Below the pieces are notes generated by a model that made no database searches, was not told the origin of the DNA, and saw only the letters and a program-made list of their open reading frames with translations. Shown here one piece after another: positions 18,172 through 27,727 of a stretch of DNA of 64,000 bases (the first letter of the stretch is position 1; each line of letters opens with the position of its first letter). Origin of the DNA: SVFI01 sp045546735 (GTDB lineage Bacteria > Bacillota > Clostridia > Lachnospirales > Lachnospiraceae); NCBI GenBank assembly GCA_045546735.1, contig JAZQDJ010000056.1, forward strand, positions 9,587-73,586. Reading direction: 5' to 3'. The position numbers were made by a program, and so were the translations under genes.

Positions 18172-20622
18172 ATGGGTAAGAGAGTGAAAGCAATCATGCA
18201 AACCGAAAAAATAAAAAATAAAGGTTTTACAATCATTGAGCTTATTACGGCGATTGGAATATTAGCTGTGTTATCAGTTTCGGTGATTATGTTTATGTCA
18301 ACATCATCGAAGTCTTACAGCAATTTAAGCGTGGAAACGCAGTTACAATCGGAAGCGCAGCTTGTGGCAAATATGATTACGGAGTTAGCGATTGATTCGT
18401 ATGATGCCCATGATGAAACAGAAGAAAGTGTTGCATATGTTTCTGATAAAGGAAAAATTCTTGTTTTAGATTCTACAATAGACGGCGAGAAGAAGCAGTA
18501 TATTGTCGGATTGAATAAGGATAAAGAAGAATTATACTTGGCAGAACGTACATATGATGCCGGAAACGATACATGGGGACCGATTACAGATGCGTTACTC
18601 GGAAGCTATATTACAGATTTCGTGGTTGATACTTCCCGTGTAGAAGAAGAGAATATGCTGATGTTTACATTGACATATACAAAGTCCGGAAGAACTTATG
18701 ATGGAAACTATCAGGTGCTTATGCGTAACAGAGCATATGCAGATAAAGAGGAAGAAGGAACAACGCCGGAAAGCAATGCATCTTTGGCAATCCGTCTTTC
18801 TCCGCAGCTTGTTTATCTTGATATTGTTGATGAAGATGTAACAGGGTACTATATTGACGTTGTGGAACTGAGCGGAAAACGTACCGTGACAGCTACGGGT
18901 GTACCGTTTAAGGCAGAGGTACTTACAAATCAGAGCTCAGCGGGTGATGATGTAAAATGGGAACTGAAAAATGCAGACAAGACAATTTTTAAAATGTCGG
19001 CAGAACAAGCGGAAAAAAGTAATTTGACATGGAGCACGGCAGAAAAAGCGTTTAAGGATTCTGCGCAGGATGCTTTCAGCCTTATGATTTCAAAATCAAT
19101 TTCGGTTGGGGAAAAGGAAATTGTTGCAAATCCGAAAACAGCTCAGATTCTTCTTCGAAGAGTGAAGAGTTTAAATCTTTTTGCACTCAGCGGAGCAACC
19201 GGATGGACGAATCAGTTTACAGAAGCCGGTGGTATCAAAGCAACAAATGCAAACGGATATGTTTATACCGGTTCTAACGGTAAATATTTACCACTGAATT
19301 TAAATGCATCCATTACTGCAGCCAATATTGCATATGGCGGCGGACTGACATGGGAACTTTACATGCAGAACGATGCAGGTGATTGGGATGTATGTACAAA
19401 TGCATCATTTGCAAAGATTAATACAAAGAGAACAGAAACATCGACAGCCAATACCGTTACAATGGGAGCGGCTGCAAAGAACGGTCAGGTCTACAAGGTA
19501 GTAGCTACATCGATTTTCGACCCGAGTTTTGAAGCGGAGTATGTATTCGGAGTAGCTCCATCTACGAAACTTGACGGTGACGGATTTAACAGCCGTGGTT
19601 TTTATACAAATATGTCCGCATATATGGACGGAATGACAGCTCAGTCAGATAATGTTCCGGTTTCACAGCTTGTTTACTTAAAGGTGACAAAAGTGGACGG
19701 TTCAAGTAATGTCGGAGACTGGGAAGATAAAGTTAAAATTATTAGAGACGGAGACGGAAATTGGCGTCTGTTCGTAAACTATGATGCGTTCTCATATTCG
19801 GGTCCGCAGAAAGCAGATTTCTATAAGGGAAGTATCTTAATCCATCTGACATACGGATATTACGGACCGGACGGAAAGTTATATATTAACGGTGAGGGTG
19901 CCGGAAGATGTAAGGGTGAGATGGCAGCGATGCTTGGCGTGAGTGAAAGTGAAATTACACAGTACTCACAGGATTTCATTTACAAGTTAAATGAAGTAAT
20001 TGTGTCAAAGATTAATCCTGCAAACAGTACAGTTGTAATTGAAAAGGGTGAAAGCCGTACGGTAAATGTTAAGACGGCGTTCTACAACCTTCTCTCACCG
20101 CGAAACGGTATGTACTATTTCGGTACTTATATTGATGATATGTACAACAACCTGATTCAGCCGGGTAAGAGTAATATTAATCAGTATTTCAATGTAGATA
20201 TGACAAGTACTTACGGTGATACGAACCAGTTTGTAGATACTGCAACTATCAACTTATCGGCGAAAGCACTTTCTGCACAGAAGAGATATCTGGTAGATCC
20301 GGTGACACTCAGATTAACAGCGAACGATTATTATTTGATTAATACAAATAGTCCGTACAGCGGTTCTTATACGGATTACAATCTTGTAATTGCTAACGTG
20401 GAAGGAACAAATTGTTTCATGCCTGGACCGGAATTTACAAAGACATCTACAGGATTTAGTTGGCCGGCCGCAGCAGAGACTTCAAATGCTGAGGTACAGG
20501 GTATGAGAACAGACGGCGCTTTGGTTACAGGAACAGCATATAAATCAGGTAAAAAATATTATCTTAAATATGCAGGAAGAACATACACATATAATTCGAC
20601 TTACAATTTCTGGGCGAAATAG
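18172..20622 (+). CDS. Giant prepilin-like protein (PilW/ComGF-type position), 816 aa
   Basis: An 18-residue leader ends NKG and is followed by mature FTIIELITAIGILAVLSVSV, with Phe+1 and Glu+5. The following SYSNLSVETQLQSEAQLVANMITELAID is typical of PilW/GspJ-type minor pilins. The external region is about 780 residues, with Ig-like beta segments (for example YLDIVDEDVTGYYIDV and SKINPANSTVVIEKGESRTV). No catalytic motif is visible. ATG 18172 is used, with GGGAG upstream; an internal ATG at 18196 would give a shorter leader. The stop overlaps the region where the next gene begins. The size suggests a pilus-tip adhesin. Confidence 0.82.
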   Translation: MGKRVKAIMQTEKIKNKGFTIIELITAIGILAVLSVSVIMFMSTSSKSYSNLSVETQLQSEAQLVANMITELAIDSYDAHDETEESVAYVSDKGKILVLDSTIDGEKKQYIVGLNKDKEELYLAERTYDAGNDTWGPITDALLGSYITDFVVDTSRVEEENMLMFTLTYTKSGRTYDGNYQVLMRNRAYADKEEEGTTPESNASLAIRLSPQLVYLDIVDEDVTGYYIDVVELSGKRTVTATGVPFKAEVLTNQSSAGDDVKWELKNADKTIFKMSAEQAEKSNLTWSTAEKAFKDSAQDAFSLMISKSISVGEKEIVANPKTAQILLRRVKSLNLFALSGATGWTNQFTEAGGIKATNANGYVYTGSNGKYLPLNLNASITAANIAYGGGLTWELYMQNDAGDWDVCTNASFAKINTKRTETSTANTVTMGAAAKNGQVYKVVATSIFDPSFEAEYVFGVAPSTKLDGDGFNSRGFYTNMSAYMDGMTAQSDNVPVSQLVYLKVTKVDGSSNVGDWEDKVKIIRDGDGNWRLFVNYDAFSYSGPQKADFYKGSILIHLTYGYYGPDGKLYINGEGAGRCKGEMAAMLGVSESEITQYSQDFIYKLNEVIVSKINPANSTVVIEKGESRTVNVKTAFYNLLSPRNGMYYFGTYIDDMYNNLIQPGKSNINQYFNVDMTSTYGDTNQFVDTATINLSAKALSAQKRYLVDPVTLRLTANDYYLINTNSPYSGSYTDYNLVIANVEGTNCFMPGPEFTKTSTGFSWPAAAETSNAEVQGMRTDGALVTGTAYKSGKKYYLKYAGRTYTYNSTYNFWAK

Positions 20623-20642
20623 TGTCTGATTGGAGAGAGAAT

Positions 20643-23600
20643 ATGAAAAGTAATAAGAAGCTGAAAAGAATAATAATGGGCGGTGTCGGATTTGCGATGG
20701 CAGGTATCGTATTTTTCGTAGGTTCCATGCATAATATGCAGGAGGTTACGGCGGATGTCCGTGTGTTTGACAAAATCACGGAAAATTATCCGGACAACAA
20801 CTCGTTTGATTTGAATATCCTTGAAATTGTACCGACCGGTACAACCGTTGTGAATTCAGATGAAAACGGTAATACGAAAGAGACGATGAACTCGGCTGCT
20901 GAAATCGGATATTTTCTTCCTTTCAAAACAAGTCAGCCGAGAACACCTACAATCACATCGCATGGTACGGCTCTTGCGACACCGATTAACTCTATCAATG
21001 ATGAAACGTACGGAGATGTACTTTATCAGTTACGTACCTATGGTATGATTAGACCGTCAGGTGTGGATACAGCCGGAGAGTTTCCGATTTACGCATGGTA
21101 CAACAGTGCGGGTGTGGCTGTATTCTCAAACTATAAGAATGCAACATGTACTGAGGCATATGAGCAGTCATTTGTAAAGGGTGTATATTCTTTGGAAACT
21201 GGATATTACCAGCTTGCTGATGGTTATACATTGGATGAAAACGGAACGATTTGCAAAGAAGTAGAAGTTACAGTCAGCGGAAACGGAACAGTCAGCGGAA
21301 ATGAACCGGTGACGGAAATTGTTCTTGAGCCGGTAACAGATATTGATCCTTCCAAACTCTCTCTGCCGACTTCAACATCAGGATTTGAGTATATTACATA
21401 TGTTCTTGACGGAACAGGTAATTTGAACTTTACCCGTTCTGAAAGTGTTACACAGATGACACAGTATTATGGATATTCTGATCAGAAACTCTTCTATATG
21501 AAGGACGGAAATGCAGAGTTCCACAACAGTAGCTATTTTAGAGAGTATGTATTAGGAAGTAAGAAAGCTTACGAAGACAGAAATATTGCATATAATGTAG
21601 TACAGGCATCTGCTGTTACAGTTGAACAGGTGCAGGCTGCAGACCTTATCTATATTTCCGGTAAGGATGCGACATTTGCTGCAAACAGTGATATTTCAAC
21701 AGAAGTTCTTCTTGAGATTTATAACAAAGAAGTAAATGAGCATAAAGCAGTTATGATGGACTATGCTTGTTACGGAAAAAATTCCGCAACAAACATTTCA
21801 AAACTTGCAGTTCTTCTTTGGAGAGATTCGCAGACAGAAATCAGAACAACATATACAGATTCTTATGAAGAAAATACAAATGTATTAAAATCTGTTGAGT
21901 TTATGAAGGGCAATGCACTTAAAGCTCTCAAAGAGACTATGATGACAGGTGCAAACGGAAACTTTGTAACAGGTAACGTTTATGTTTATAACCATCATCT
22001 GAGCGATTTTAATGATCCGAAGTCTCTTATTGATGCAGGTGATATGTTTGCCAACGGTGATTTTAACTCTGCATATACGGCTTCTGTTATGCAGAATGGT
22101 TTTTCAGAGGTGTTAAATTACATCACAGCAACAAATAAGAACTCAACAACAGGAAGTATGCTTCCGTCCGTAACACCGGCGGTTGCAATCCAGTACATCC
22201 TTATCAGTGACGGAAAACCGCTTTCTATTGTTAAGACATCTTTGAACGTGCTCGAAATTCAGCCGGTTACATCATTTGTTTTCAATGATGAAAGAGGATG
22301 TGAAGAGTACGGATATTTGGATGATGACGGTGTTGCAAAAGATAACCGTGATGATTTTGTAAAGAACTATCTTGGAAATTACTATGATGATAAAGTAGAG
22401 TTTATTAACTTTACATCTATGACAGTAGACGAATTTAACGGTCGTAATGAAGACTTAATCGAAACTTACGATATTATTTATATCGGTAGTGAGATGGGTA
22501 CATTGTACTATACGGATAGTATGTCAACGACAGGATTGAAAGACGGAGTATATAATTCTTCGTATTTTGAGCAGAAGAATCTTCCGGTTTATAAAGATAC
22601 TGCCATGAACGGAATGGTGTATTTCAATGTCGGTGATATAGTTAATGTTGCGGAAAATCGTTTGAAGCAATTCCTTGATAAAGATACGGCAGAAGCCCGT
22701 TTCCCGGGACGTGATATCACTACAGATAAGTTAAACAAATTAAAACTCTATTTGGATGCGCAGAAACTTGTGTTTGTGGAAGGTGATCTTGTATCACAAA
22801 CATCCAAAGGATATAAGGAAATTAATCCGACGGCAGTCGGAACAGCAGTTTCAGCCGGAACGAAGGATAACGGTAGAGTAGATAATTCATCTAATTTATA
22901 TGAATTTTTCCAGTATGGTCTCGGTTTCCGATTTAATAAAACAAGCGGTGCTTATGAAAATGCTTCGACAGACGGATACTATTCAGAATGTGCAAACATG
23001 ATTAGTATGCGTGACGTTGCGAACGGATTTGTTGAGAAATCAACCATCGAGCAGTACATTACAACTGAAAAGCTGACTCTTACGATGTTGTCTCAGCCGA
23101 ATGAATATAGTTATTCTTTACAGGAGAATTCTCAGGTAATGGATCCGGATACGGTTTCATATATGTCGGAAAACAGCAATGGATCAAGACAGCTTTCGTA
23201 TAGCTTCATTATTACATCTGATTTAATGAATGGTCCGGATGCATCTACTTACAGACCGTATCTCTATATAGATGTCAATAATGACGGTAAATATTCGACG
23301 ACAACTGAAAATATCAGAGATATGCAGATTGTTGCTACGGCAACGGGCGCAGAAGCATCGCGTGATGAAAAGAATAATTACGTATTATACAAGGATATCG
23401 AATATACGATGACCAGAGCGTTGGATGAATCGTATAGCGGTTATATCAAGTGGAAAGTAAGTGTTCAGTCTAACACATACACAAATTCGCATGCATCTGT
23501 TCAGGGTAGTACAGTTGTAAAAAATAAAGGCGATAATGAGTTGATTAAGATTCTTCAGATTACCAGTCCGGATGGTTCCACACTTAATTTGGAAGCTCAG

Positions 23601-25394
23601 GAAAATGATGAGAATTCATTGTATGGTAAATATTTGGCTAATGTTCCGGGGTATGATGTAGAAATCAGAACCATGACACTTACTGAGTTCGCAGCTGATT
23701 TTGATGCTGCTTGGGCGGCGTATAGCACAGCATCAACCGGCGGAGCGAAAAAGTCTTTGGAAGAGTATGCATTGGAATATTTCAATGCGATTGAGATTGT
23801 GGCACCGTCGTCAGAAGGTGCGAGTGACGGCTTGTACGGAGCAAACATGATTGTTCTCGGATTTGGTGATAACTTCCCGTCCATTAAGTCGCATGCGGCA
23901 GTTGCTGCGATTCAAAGTTATATGGAAAGTGAAAGACCGGTTCTTTTGGCGCATGACTTTATCATGTACTGGGCAAAGAATACTTGGTATAATACGGATG
24001 ATCCGGCATTGCACGGTCAGTATCTCAGAAATAAAGTCGGTATGGACAAATACGGTGTGACACAGAATGTCGGATATGAGACAACGGGTAGTGTTACTTA
24101 TGCAGAGCTTTATAATGCAGCACTTTATCCGGATAAAGGTGAAAAATATCTCCATTCCGGTGAGAATTATACAAGAAGCGGAAATGCAGACGTAGTTGAG
24201 ATGATTGAAGGAACCGGAAAAGCGGTAGTTTACCAGCCGGGAAGCACCCGTGAAACTGTTTTGAAAAACACACAGGGTATTTCGACCTATACGTTGATGC
24301 GTTGGAGAACATCTGATAAATCATGGCTTAATTCTCCGGCTGTTTCTATCAAAGATATTGCCGGTGGTGCAACATATGAAATTGACAAATTGAATGACGG
24401 TCAGATTACCTCTTACCCATATGTGTTACCGGATAGCTTTAAAGTAAATAATACACACGGTCAGTATTTCCAGTTAGATATGGATCTTGATGATGATGAT
24501 GACGGAGAGTCAGACGTAGTTGTATGGTATACATTAGGTGAGGCGAACAGTACAGAAAACGCAAATTATAACCCATGGGGTAAAAAGGTCGGCGGACCAA
24601 GCCCGACAGACGGATATTATATCTACAATAAAGGTAATGTTACATATACTGGTGCAGGCCATGGTGACATGACTAAGGGTACAGAAACAGAAGCACAGCT
24701 CTTCATTAACACATTGTTTGCAGCTTACAATGCAACAAGTGTGGAACCGTCAGTTGGCTTCTTTGAGGAAGCTCCGGATGCAAATGATACACCGATTAAC
24801 AGTGTGACCGTTCCTTATGATGAGAACGTAACAGGTGATAATACATATGATTCTTCCGTATTGAGAGATGCAGAAGGTCAGTACAGATATCATTTTGTTA
24901 ACCCGAATGTAAATGCAGCGGTTACAGATCTCGGAACACCGATGTTCTTCCGACTGACAGATACAAACTTTGTCCGTGGTACGAAATACATGCAGATAGA
25001 GTATTATCTGAAGACAAAGGGACTTGATTCCGGAGATGCATTTGAACTTGATGACGGAACGAAGAAGACAGTTGAGACTCTTGACTATGAAGGTGCAGCT
25101 ATTCCGGTAGTTAATATTTCGGATAAGATGGCGACCTATCATGTGAATGATAAAGCATTCGGAGGTAAACTTGGTGTTGCTGATTTGAAATTCATGGAAA
25201 GTGGAGTAGTATACGGCTTCTATTTACCATTGTCATATTTGGAAGACAACAGTCAGGTGACAATTTATATCAAGGCTAAGACAAGAACATACTCTGTATC
25301 TTCACAGACCGGTAAAGAAACGATTAGTGAAGTTCCGGGAGAAGGTATCGGAGAACTTACAGTAACAAAAGCTGACTTACTTGATCTTGACTAA
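20643..25394 (+). CDS. Membrane-anchored giant extracellular protein of the pilus operon (DUF5057-like), 1583 aa
   Basis: A basic start (MKSNKKLKR) and a transmembrane or signal helix (IIMGGVGFAMAGIVFFVG) are followed by about 1550 external residues. Three diverged modules are visible. Each starts with a beta strand (LNILEIVPTG about residue 56; LNVLEIQPV about 533; LIKILQITSPDG about 966) and ends with a Rossmann-like strand (ADLIYISGKDA about 335; YDIIYIGSEMG about 610; ANMIVLGFGDN about 1065). The third continues with RPVLLAHDFIMYW. This recalls the ThuA/glutamine-amidotransferase-like fold and the family I know as DUF5057. Asp-rich loops (DVNNDGKYS; LDDDDDGESD) may bind calcium. ATG 20643 is chosen over GTG 20622 because GGAGAGAG lies just upstream. 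It is the last gene of the pilus operon. The function is unknown; tip adhesin or cargo is inference. Confidence 0.75.
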   Translation: MKSNKKLKRIIMGGVGFAMAGIVFFVGSMHNMQEVTADVRVFDKITENYPDNNSFDLNILEIVPTGTTVVNSDENGNTKETMNSAAEIGYFLPFKTSQPRTPTITSHGTALATPINSINDETYGDVLYQLRTYGMIRPSGVDTAGEFPIYAWYNSAGVAVFSNYKNATCTEAYEQSFVKGVYSLETGYYQLADGYTLDENGTICKEVEVTVSGNGTVSGNEPVTEIVLEPVTDIDPSKLSLPTSTSGFEYITYVLDGTGNLNFTRSESVTQMTQYYGYSDQKLFYMKDGNAEFHNSSYFREYVLGSKKAYEDRNIAYNVVQASAVTVEQVQAADLIYISGKDATFAANSDISTEVLLEIYNKEVNEHKAVMMDYACYGKNSATNISKLAVLLWRDSQTEIRTTYTDSYEENTNVLKSVEFMKGNALKALKETMMTGANGNFVTGNVYVYNHHLSDFNDPKSLIDAGDMFANGDFNSAYTASVMQNGFSEVLNYITATNKNSTTGSMLPSVTPAVAIQYILISDGKPLSIVKTSLNVLEIQPVTSFVFNDERGCEEYGYLDDDGVAKDNRDDFVKNYLGNYYDDKVEFINFTSMTVDEFNGRNEDLIETYDIIYIGSEMGTLYYTDSMSTTGLKDGVYNSSYFEQKNLPVYKDTAMNGMVYFNVGDIVNVAENRLKQFLDKDTAEARFPGRDITTDKLNKLKLYLDAQKLVFVEGDLVSQTSKGYKEINPTAVGTAVSAGTKDNGRVDNSSNLYEFFQYGLGFRFNKTSGAYENASTDGYYSECANMISMRDVANGFVEKSTIEQYITTEKLTLTMLSQPNEYSYSLQENSQVMDPDTVSYMSENSNGSRQLSYSFIITSDLMNGPDASTYRPYLYIDVNNDGKYSTTTENIRDMQIVATATGAEASRDEKNNYVLYKDIEYTMTRALDESYSGYIKWKVSVQSNTYTNSHASVQGSTVVKNKGDNELIKILQITSPDGSTLNLEAQENDENSLYGKYLANVPGYDVEIRTMTLTEFAADFDAAWAAYSTASTGGAKKSLEEYALEYFNAIEIVAPSSEGASDGLYGANMIVLGFGDNFPSIKSHAAVAAIQSYMESERPVLLAHDFIMYWAKNTWYNTDDPALHGQYLRNKVGMDKYGVTQNVGYETTGSVTYAELYNAALYPDKGEKYLHSGENYTRSGNADVVEMIEGTGKAVVYQPGSTRETVLKNTQGISTYTLMRWRTSDKSWLNSPAVSIKDIAGGATYEIDKLNDGQITSYPYVLPDSFKVNNTHGQYFQLDMDLDDDDDGESDVVVWYTLGEANSTENANYNPWGKKVGGPSPTDGYYIYNKGNVTYTGAGHGDMTKGTETEAQLFINTLFAAYNATSVEPSVGFFEEAPDANDTPINSVTVPYDENVTGDNTYDSSVLRDAEGQYRYHFVNPNVNAAVTDLGTPMFFRLTDTNFVRGTKYMQIEYYLKTKGLDSGDAFELDDGTKKTVETLDYEGAAIPVVNISDKMATYHVNDKAFGGKLGVADLKFMESGVVYGFYLPLSYLEDNSQVTIYIKAKTRTYSVSSQTGKETISEVPGEGIGELTVTKADLLDLD

Positions 25395-25404
25395 AAATTA
25401 AAAA

Positions 25405-25446
25405 AAAAGGAAAGAATTTCGAAAGAGATTCTTTCCTTTTTTCTTT
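25405..25446 (+). terminator. Rho-independent terminator closing the pilus operon
   Basis: A perfect 13-bp stem, AAAAGGAAAGAAT (25405-25417) with ATTCTTTCCTTTT (25428-25440), is followed by a T-rich run. The A-rich left side may let it work on the opposite strand too, although no minus-strand gene is nearby. Confidence 0.92.
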
Positions 25447-25463
25447 GTATACAAAAAAATAAC

Positions 25464-25492
25464 TTTACACAACACAAAATTTGGTGTATAGT
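25464..25492 (+). promoter_or_regulatory. Candidate topA promoter
   Basis: TTTACA (25464-25469), a 17-base spacer and TATAGT (25487-25492), 51 bases before the topA start codon. It lies just after the pilus operon terminator, so topA is probably transcribed independently of the pilus genes. Confidence 0.6.
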
Positions 25493-25542
25493 TTGAAACG
25501 ATTATGAAAAATAGTCGATAGTATGGAATAGGGGAAAGCGTA

Positions 25543-27621
25543 ATGGCGAAGTATTTAGTTATTGTGGAATCACCGGCAAAGGTGAAAACCATTAAAAAGT
25601 TTCTTGGTAGTAATTATGAAGTAATGGCGAGCAACGGTCATGTCAGAGATCTCCCGAAGAGTCAGATGGGAATTTCTCCGGAGAATAATTTCGAGCCGAG
25701 ATATATAACAATCCGCGGGAAGGGCGATATTTTAGCTGCACTTCGTAAAGAAGTTAAGAAAGCAGAAAAGATTTATCTCGCAACTGACCCGGACCGTGAA
25801 GGGGAGGCTATTTCATGGCATCTTATGGAAGCGCTGAAACTTCATGATAAAAAAGTGTACCGTATTACATTTAATGAGATTACCAAAAATGCGGTGAAGG
25901 ACTCTTTGAAGAATGCCCGTGCAATTGATATGGATCTTGTTGATGCGCAGCAGGCGAGACGTGTACTTGACCGTATGGTGGGATATCAGATTTCGCCGCT
26001 TCTTTGGGCAAAAGTAAAACGCGGACTTTCTGCAGGGCGTGTTCAGTCGGTAGCGCTCCGCATTATTTGCGACCGAGAGGATGAGATTAATGCTTTTATT
26101 CCGGAAGAATATTGGACGCTTGACGCTCTTCTTAATGTAAAAGGTGAGAAGAAGCCTTTGTGTGCTCATTTTTACGGAACGACGAAAGAAAAGATGGCTA
26201 TTTCTTCCAAAGAAGAGATGGATAAAGTAAAGAGTGCCTTGAAGGGAGCAGATTTTGCTGTGACAGATGTTAAGAAGGGAGAGCGTGTGAAAAAAGCGCC
26301 TCTTCCGTTTACGACGTCTACCTTGCAGCAGGAGGCAAGTAAAGTTCTCAATTTTTCGACGCAAAAGACGATGCGTCTGGCGCAGCAGCTTTATGAAGGT
26401 GTTGAGATTAAGGGAAGCGGAACGGTCGGCTTGATTACTTATCTGCGTACGGATTCCACACGTATTTCTGATGAAGCGCAGGCAGCGGCACATGATTATA
26501 TTACAGCAAATCACGGCAGTGATTATGCGGCGGCTGTGCAGGCGAAAGAAAAAACAAATAAGAAGATCCAGGATGCGCATGAAGCAATCCGTCCGACGGA
26601 TATTACCCGCCTTCCTTCCGCGATAAAAGACTCTCTCGGAAGAGATTTGTTGCGCTTGTATCAGCTAATATGGAAGCGCTATGTTGCCAGCCGTATGGCA
26701 CCGGCTATGTATGAGACGACATCGGTGAAAATTGATGCAAACGGCTATCGTTTTACGATGGCAGCCTCAAGTTTGAAGTTTTCGGGATTTATGAGTGTTT
26801 ATACACAGGACGATGATGAAAAAACGGAAAATGTATCGGCGCTTCAGAAATTGAATGCAGATACGGTTCTTTCTTTAAAAGAATATGAAGAAAAACAGCA
26901 TTTTACACAGCCGCCGGCGCATTATACGGAGGCGAGTCTTGTACGTACTTTGGAAGAACTCGGTATCGGACGTCCGAGTACGTATGCTCCGACGATTACA
27001 ACAATTCTCGGACGCAGATATGTGGTGAAAGAAGCTAAGAATCTTTATGTGACAGAGCTTGGCGAAGCTGTGAACAAAATTATGAAAGATGCATTCCCAA
27101 GTATTGTAAATGTAAACTTTACAGCGAATCTTGAGTCACTTCTTGATTCTGTAGAAGAGGGAGAAGTGAATTGGAAAATTGTAATCGAAAACTTCTATCC
27201 GGATTTACAAGAAGCGGTTGAGAAGGCCGAGAAAGAACTTGAGTCTGTGGAGATTGCAGATGAAGTGTCGGATGTGGAATGTGACCTTTGCGGCAAGATG
27301 ATGGTAATTAAATACGGACCGCATGGTAAATTTCTTGCCTGCCCGGGTTTCCCGGATTGTCGTAATACAAAGCCGTATCTTGAGAAAATCGGCGTTTCCT
27401 GTCCAAAATGCGGTAAAGAGGTTGTGATTCGCAAGACGAAGAAGGGAAGACGTTATTACAGCTGTGAAGGCGGTCCGGAATGTGATTTTATGACATGGCA
27501 GAGACCGAGTACAAAACTTTGTCCGCAGTGTGGAGGGGTTTTGCTTGAAAAAGGAACAAAACTTGTCTGTGCGGATGAGAGTTGTGGCTATGTTGAGGCA
27601 AAAACAAAAGAGGACAAATAG
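25543..27621 (+). CDS. topA: DNA topoisomerase I (type IA)
   Basis: A type IA topoisomerase that relaxes negatively supercoiled DNA through a 5'-phosphotyrosyl intermediate. The TOPRIM domain starts at MAKYLVIVESPAKVKTIKKFL and contains DPDREGEAISWH near residue 82. The catalytic tyrosine is about residue 300 in GLITYLRTDSTRI. Other family motifs include RVQSVALRIICDRE, HEAIRPTDI and GIGRPSTYAPTI. The C-terminus carries three Cys4 zinc-ribbon units (CDLCG...C..FPDC; CPKCG...CEGGPEC; CPQCG...C..ESC), as usual. At 692 aa it has the normal length. It starts at ATG 25543 behind AGGGGAAAG. In this window it is separated from dprA by 25 kb of surface-protein and pilus genes. Confidence 0.97.
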   Translation: MAKYLVIVESPAKVKTIKKFLGSNYEVMASNGHVRDLPKSQMGISPENNFEPRYITIRGKGDILAALRKEVKKAEKIYLATDPDREGEAISWHLMEALKLHDKKVYRITFNEITKNAVKDSLKNARAIDMDLVDAQQARRVLDRMVGYQISPLLWAKVKRGLSAGRVQSVALRIICDREDEINAFIPEEYWTLDALLNVKGEKKPLCAHFYGTTKEKMAISSKEEMDKVKSALKGADFAVTDVKKGERVKKAPLPFTTSTLQQEASKVLNFSTQKTMRLAQQLYEGVEIKGSGTVGLITYLRTDSTRISDEAQAAAHDYITANHGSDYAAAVQAKEKTNKKIQDAHEAIRPTDITRLPSAIKDSLGRDLLRLYQLIWKRYVASRMAPAMYETTSVKIDANGYRFTMAASSLKFSGFMSVYTQDDDEKTENVSALQKLNADTVLSLKEYEEKQHFTQPPAHYTEASLVRTLEELGIGRPSTYAPTITTILGRRYVVKEAKNLYVTELGEAVNKIMKDAFPSIVNVNFTANLESLLDSVEEGEVNWKIVIENFYPDLQEAVEKAEKELESVEIADEVSDVECDLCGKMMVIKYGPHGKFLACPGFPDCRNTKPYLEKIGVSCPKCGKEVVIRKTKKGRRYYSCEGGPECDFMTWQRPSTKLCPQCGGVLLEKGTKLVCADESCGYVEAKTKEDK

Positions 27622-27651
27622 TTAGATTATTTATATAATTGTATGAATATA

Positions 27652-27680
27652 TTGAAAAATTTGTCGTATTGTGGTACGAT
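27652..27680 (+). promoter_or_regulatory. Candidate codY promoter
   Basis: TTGAAA (27652-27657), a 17-base spacer and TACGAT (27675-27680), with TG at 27672-27673 giving an extended -10. It lies in the 106-base gap between topA and codY. No CodY-box-like palindrome was recognised around it. Confidence 0.55.
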
Positions 27681-27727
27681 AATAGCGTAGTACTTCGTTT
27701 TTTCACAAGATGGGGAGATCATCAGCG

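Noticed and set aside
25813..26580. A 255-codon minus-strand open frame within topA
   Set aside because: It is antisense to the TOPRIM/catalytic core of a clear topoisomerase gene, with no family motif or promoter.
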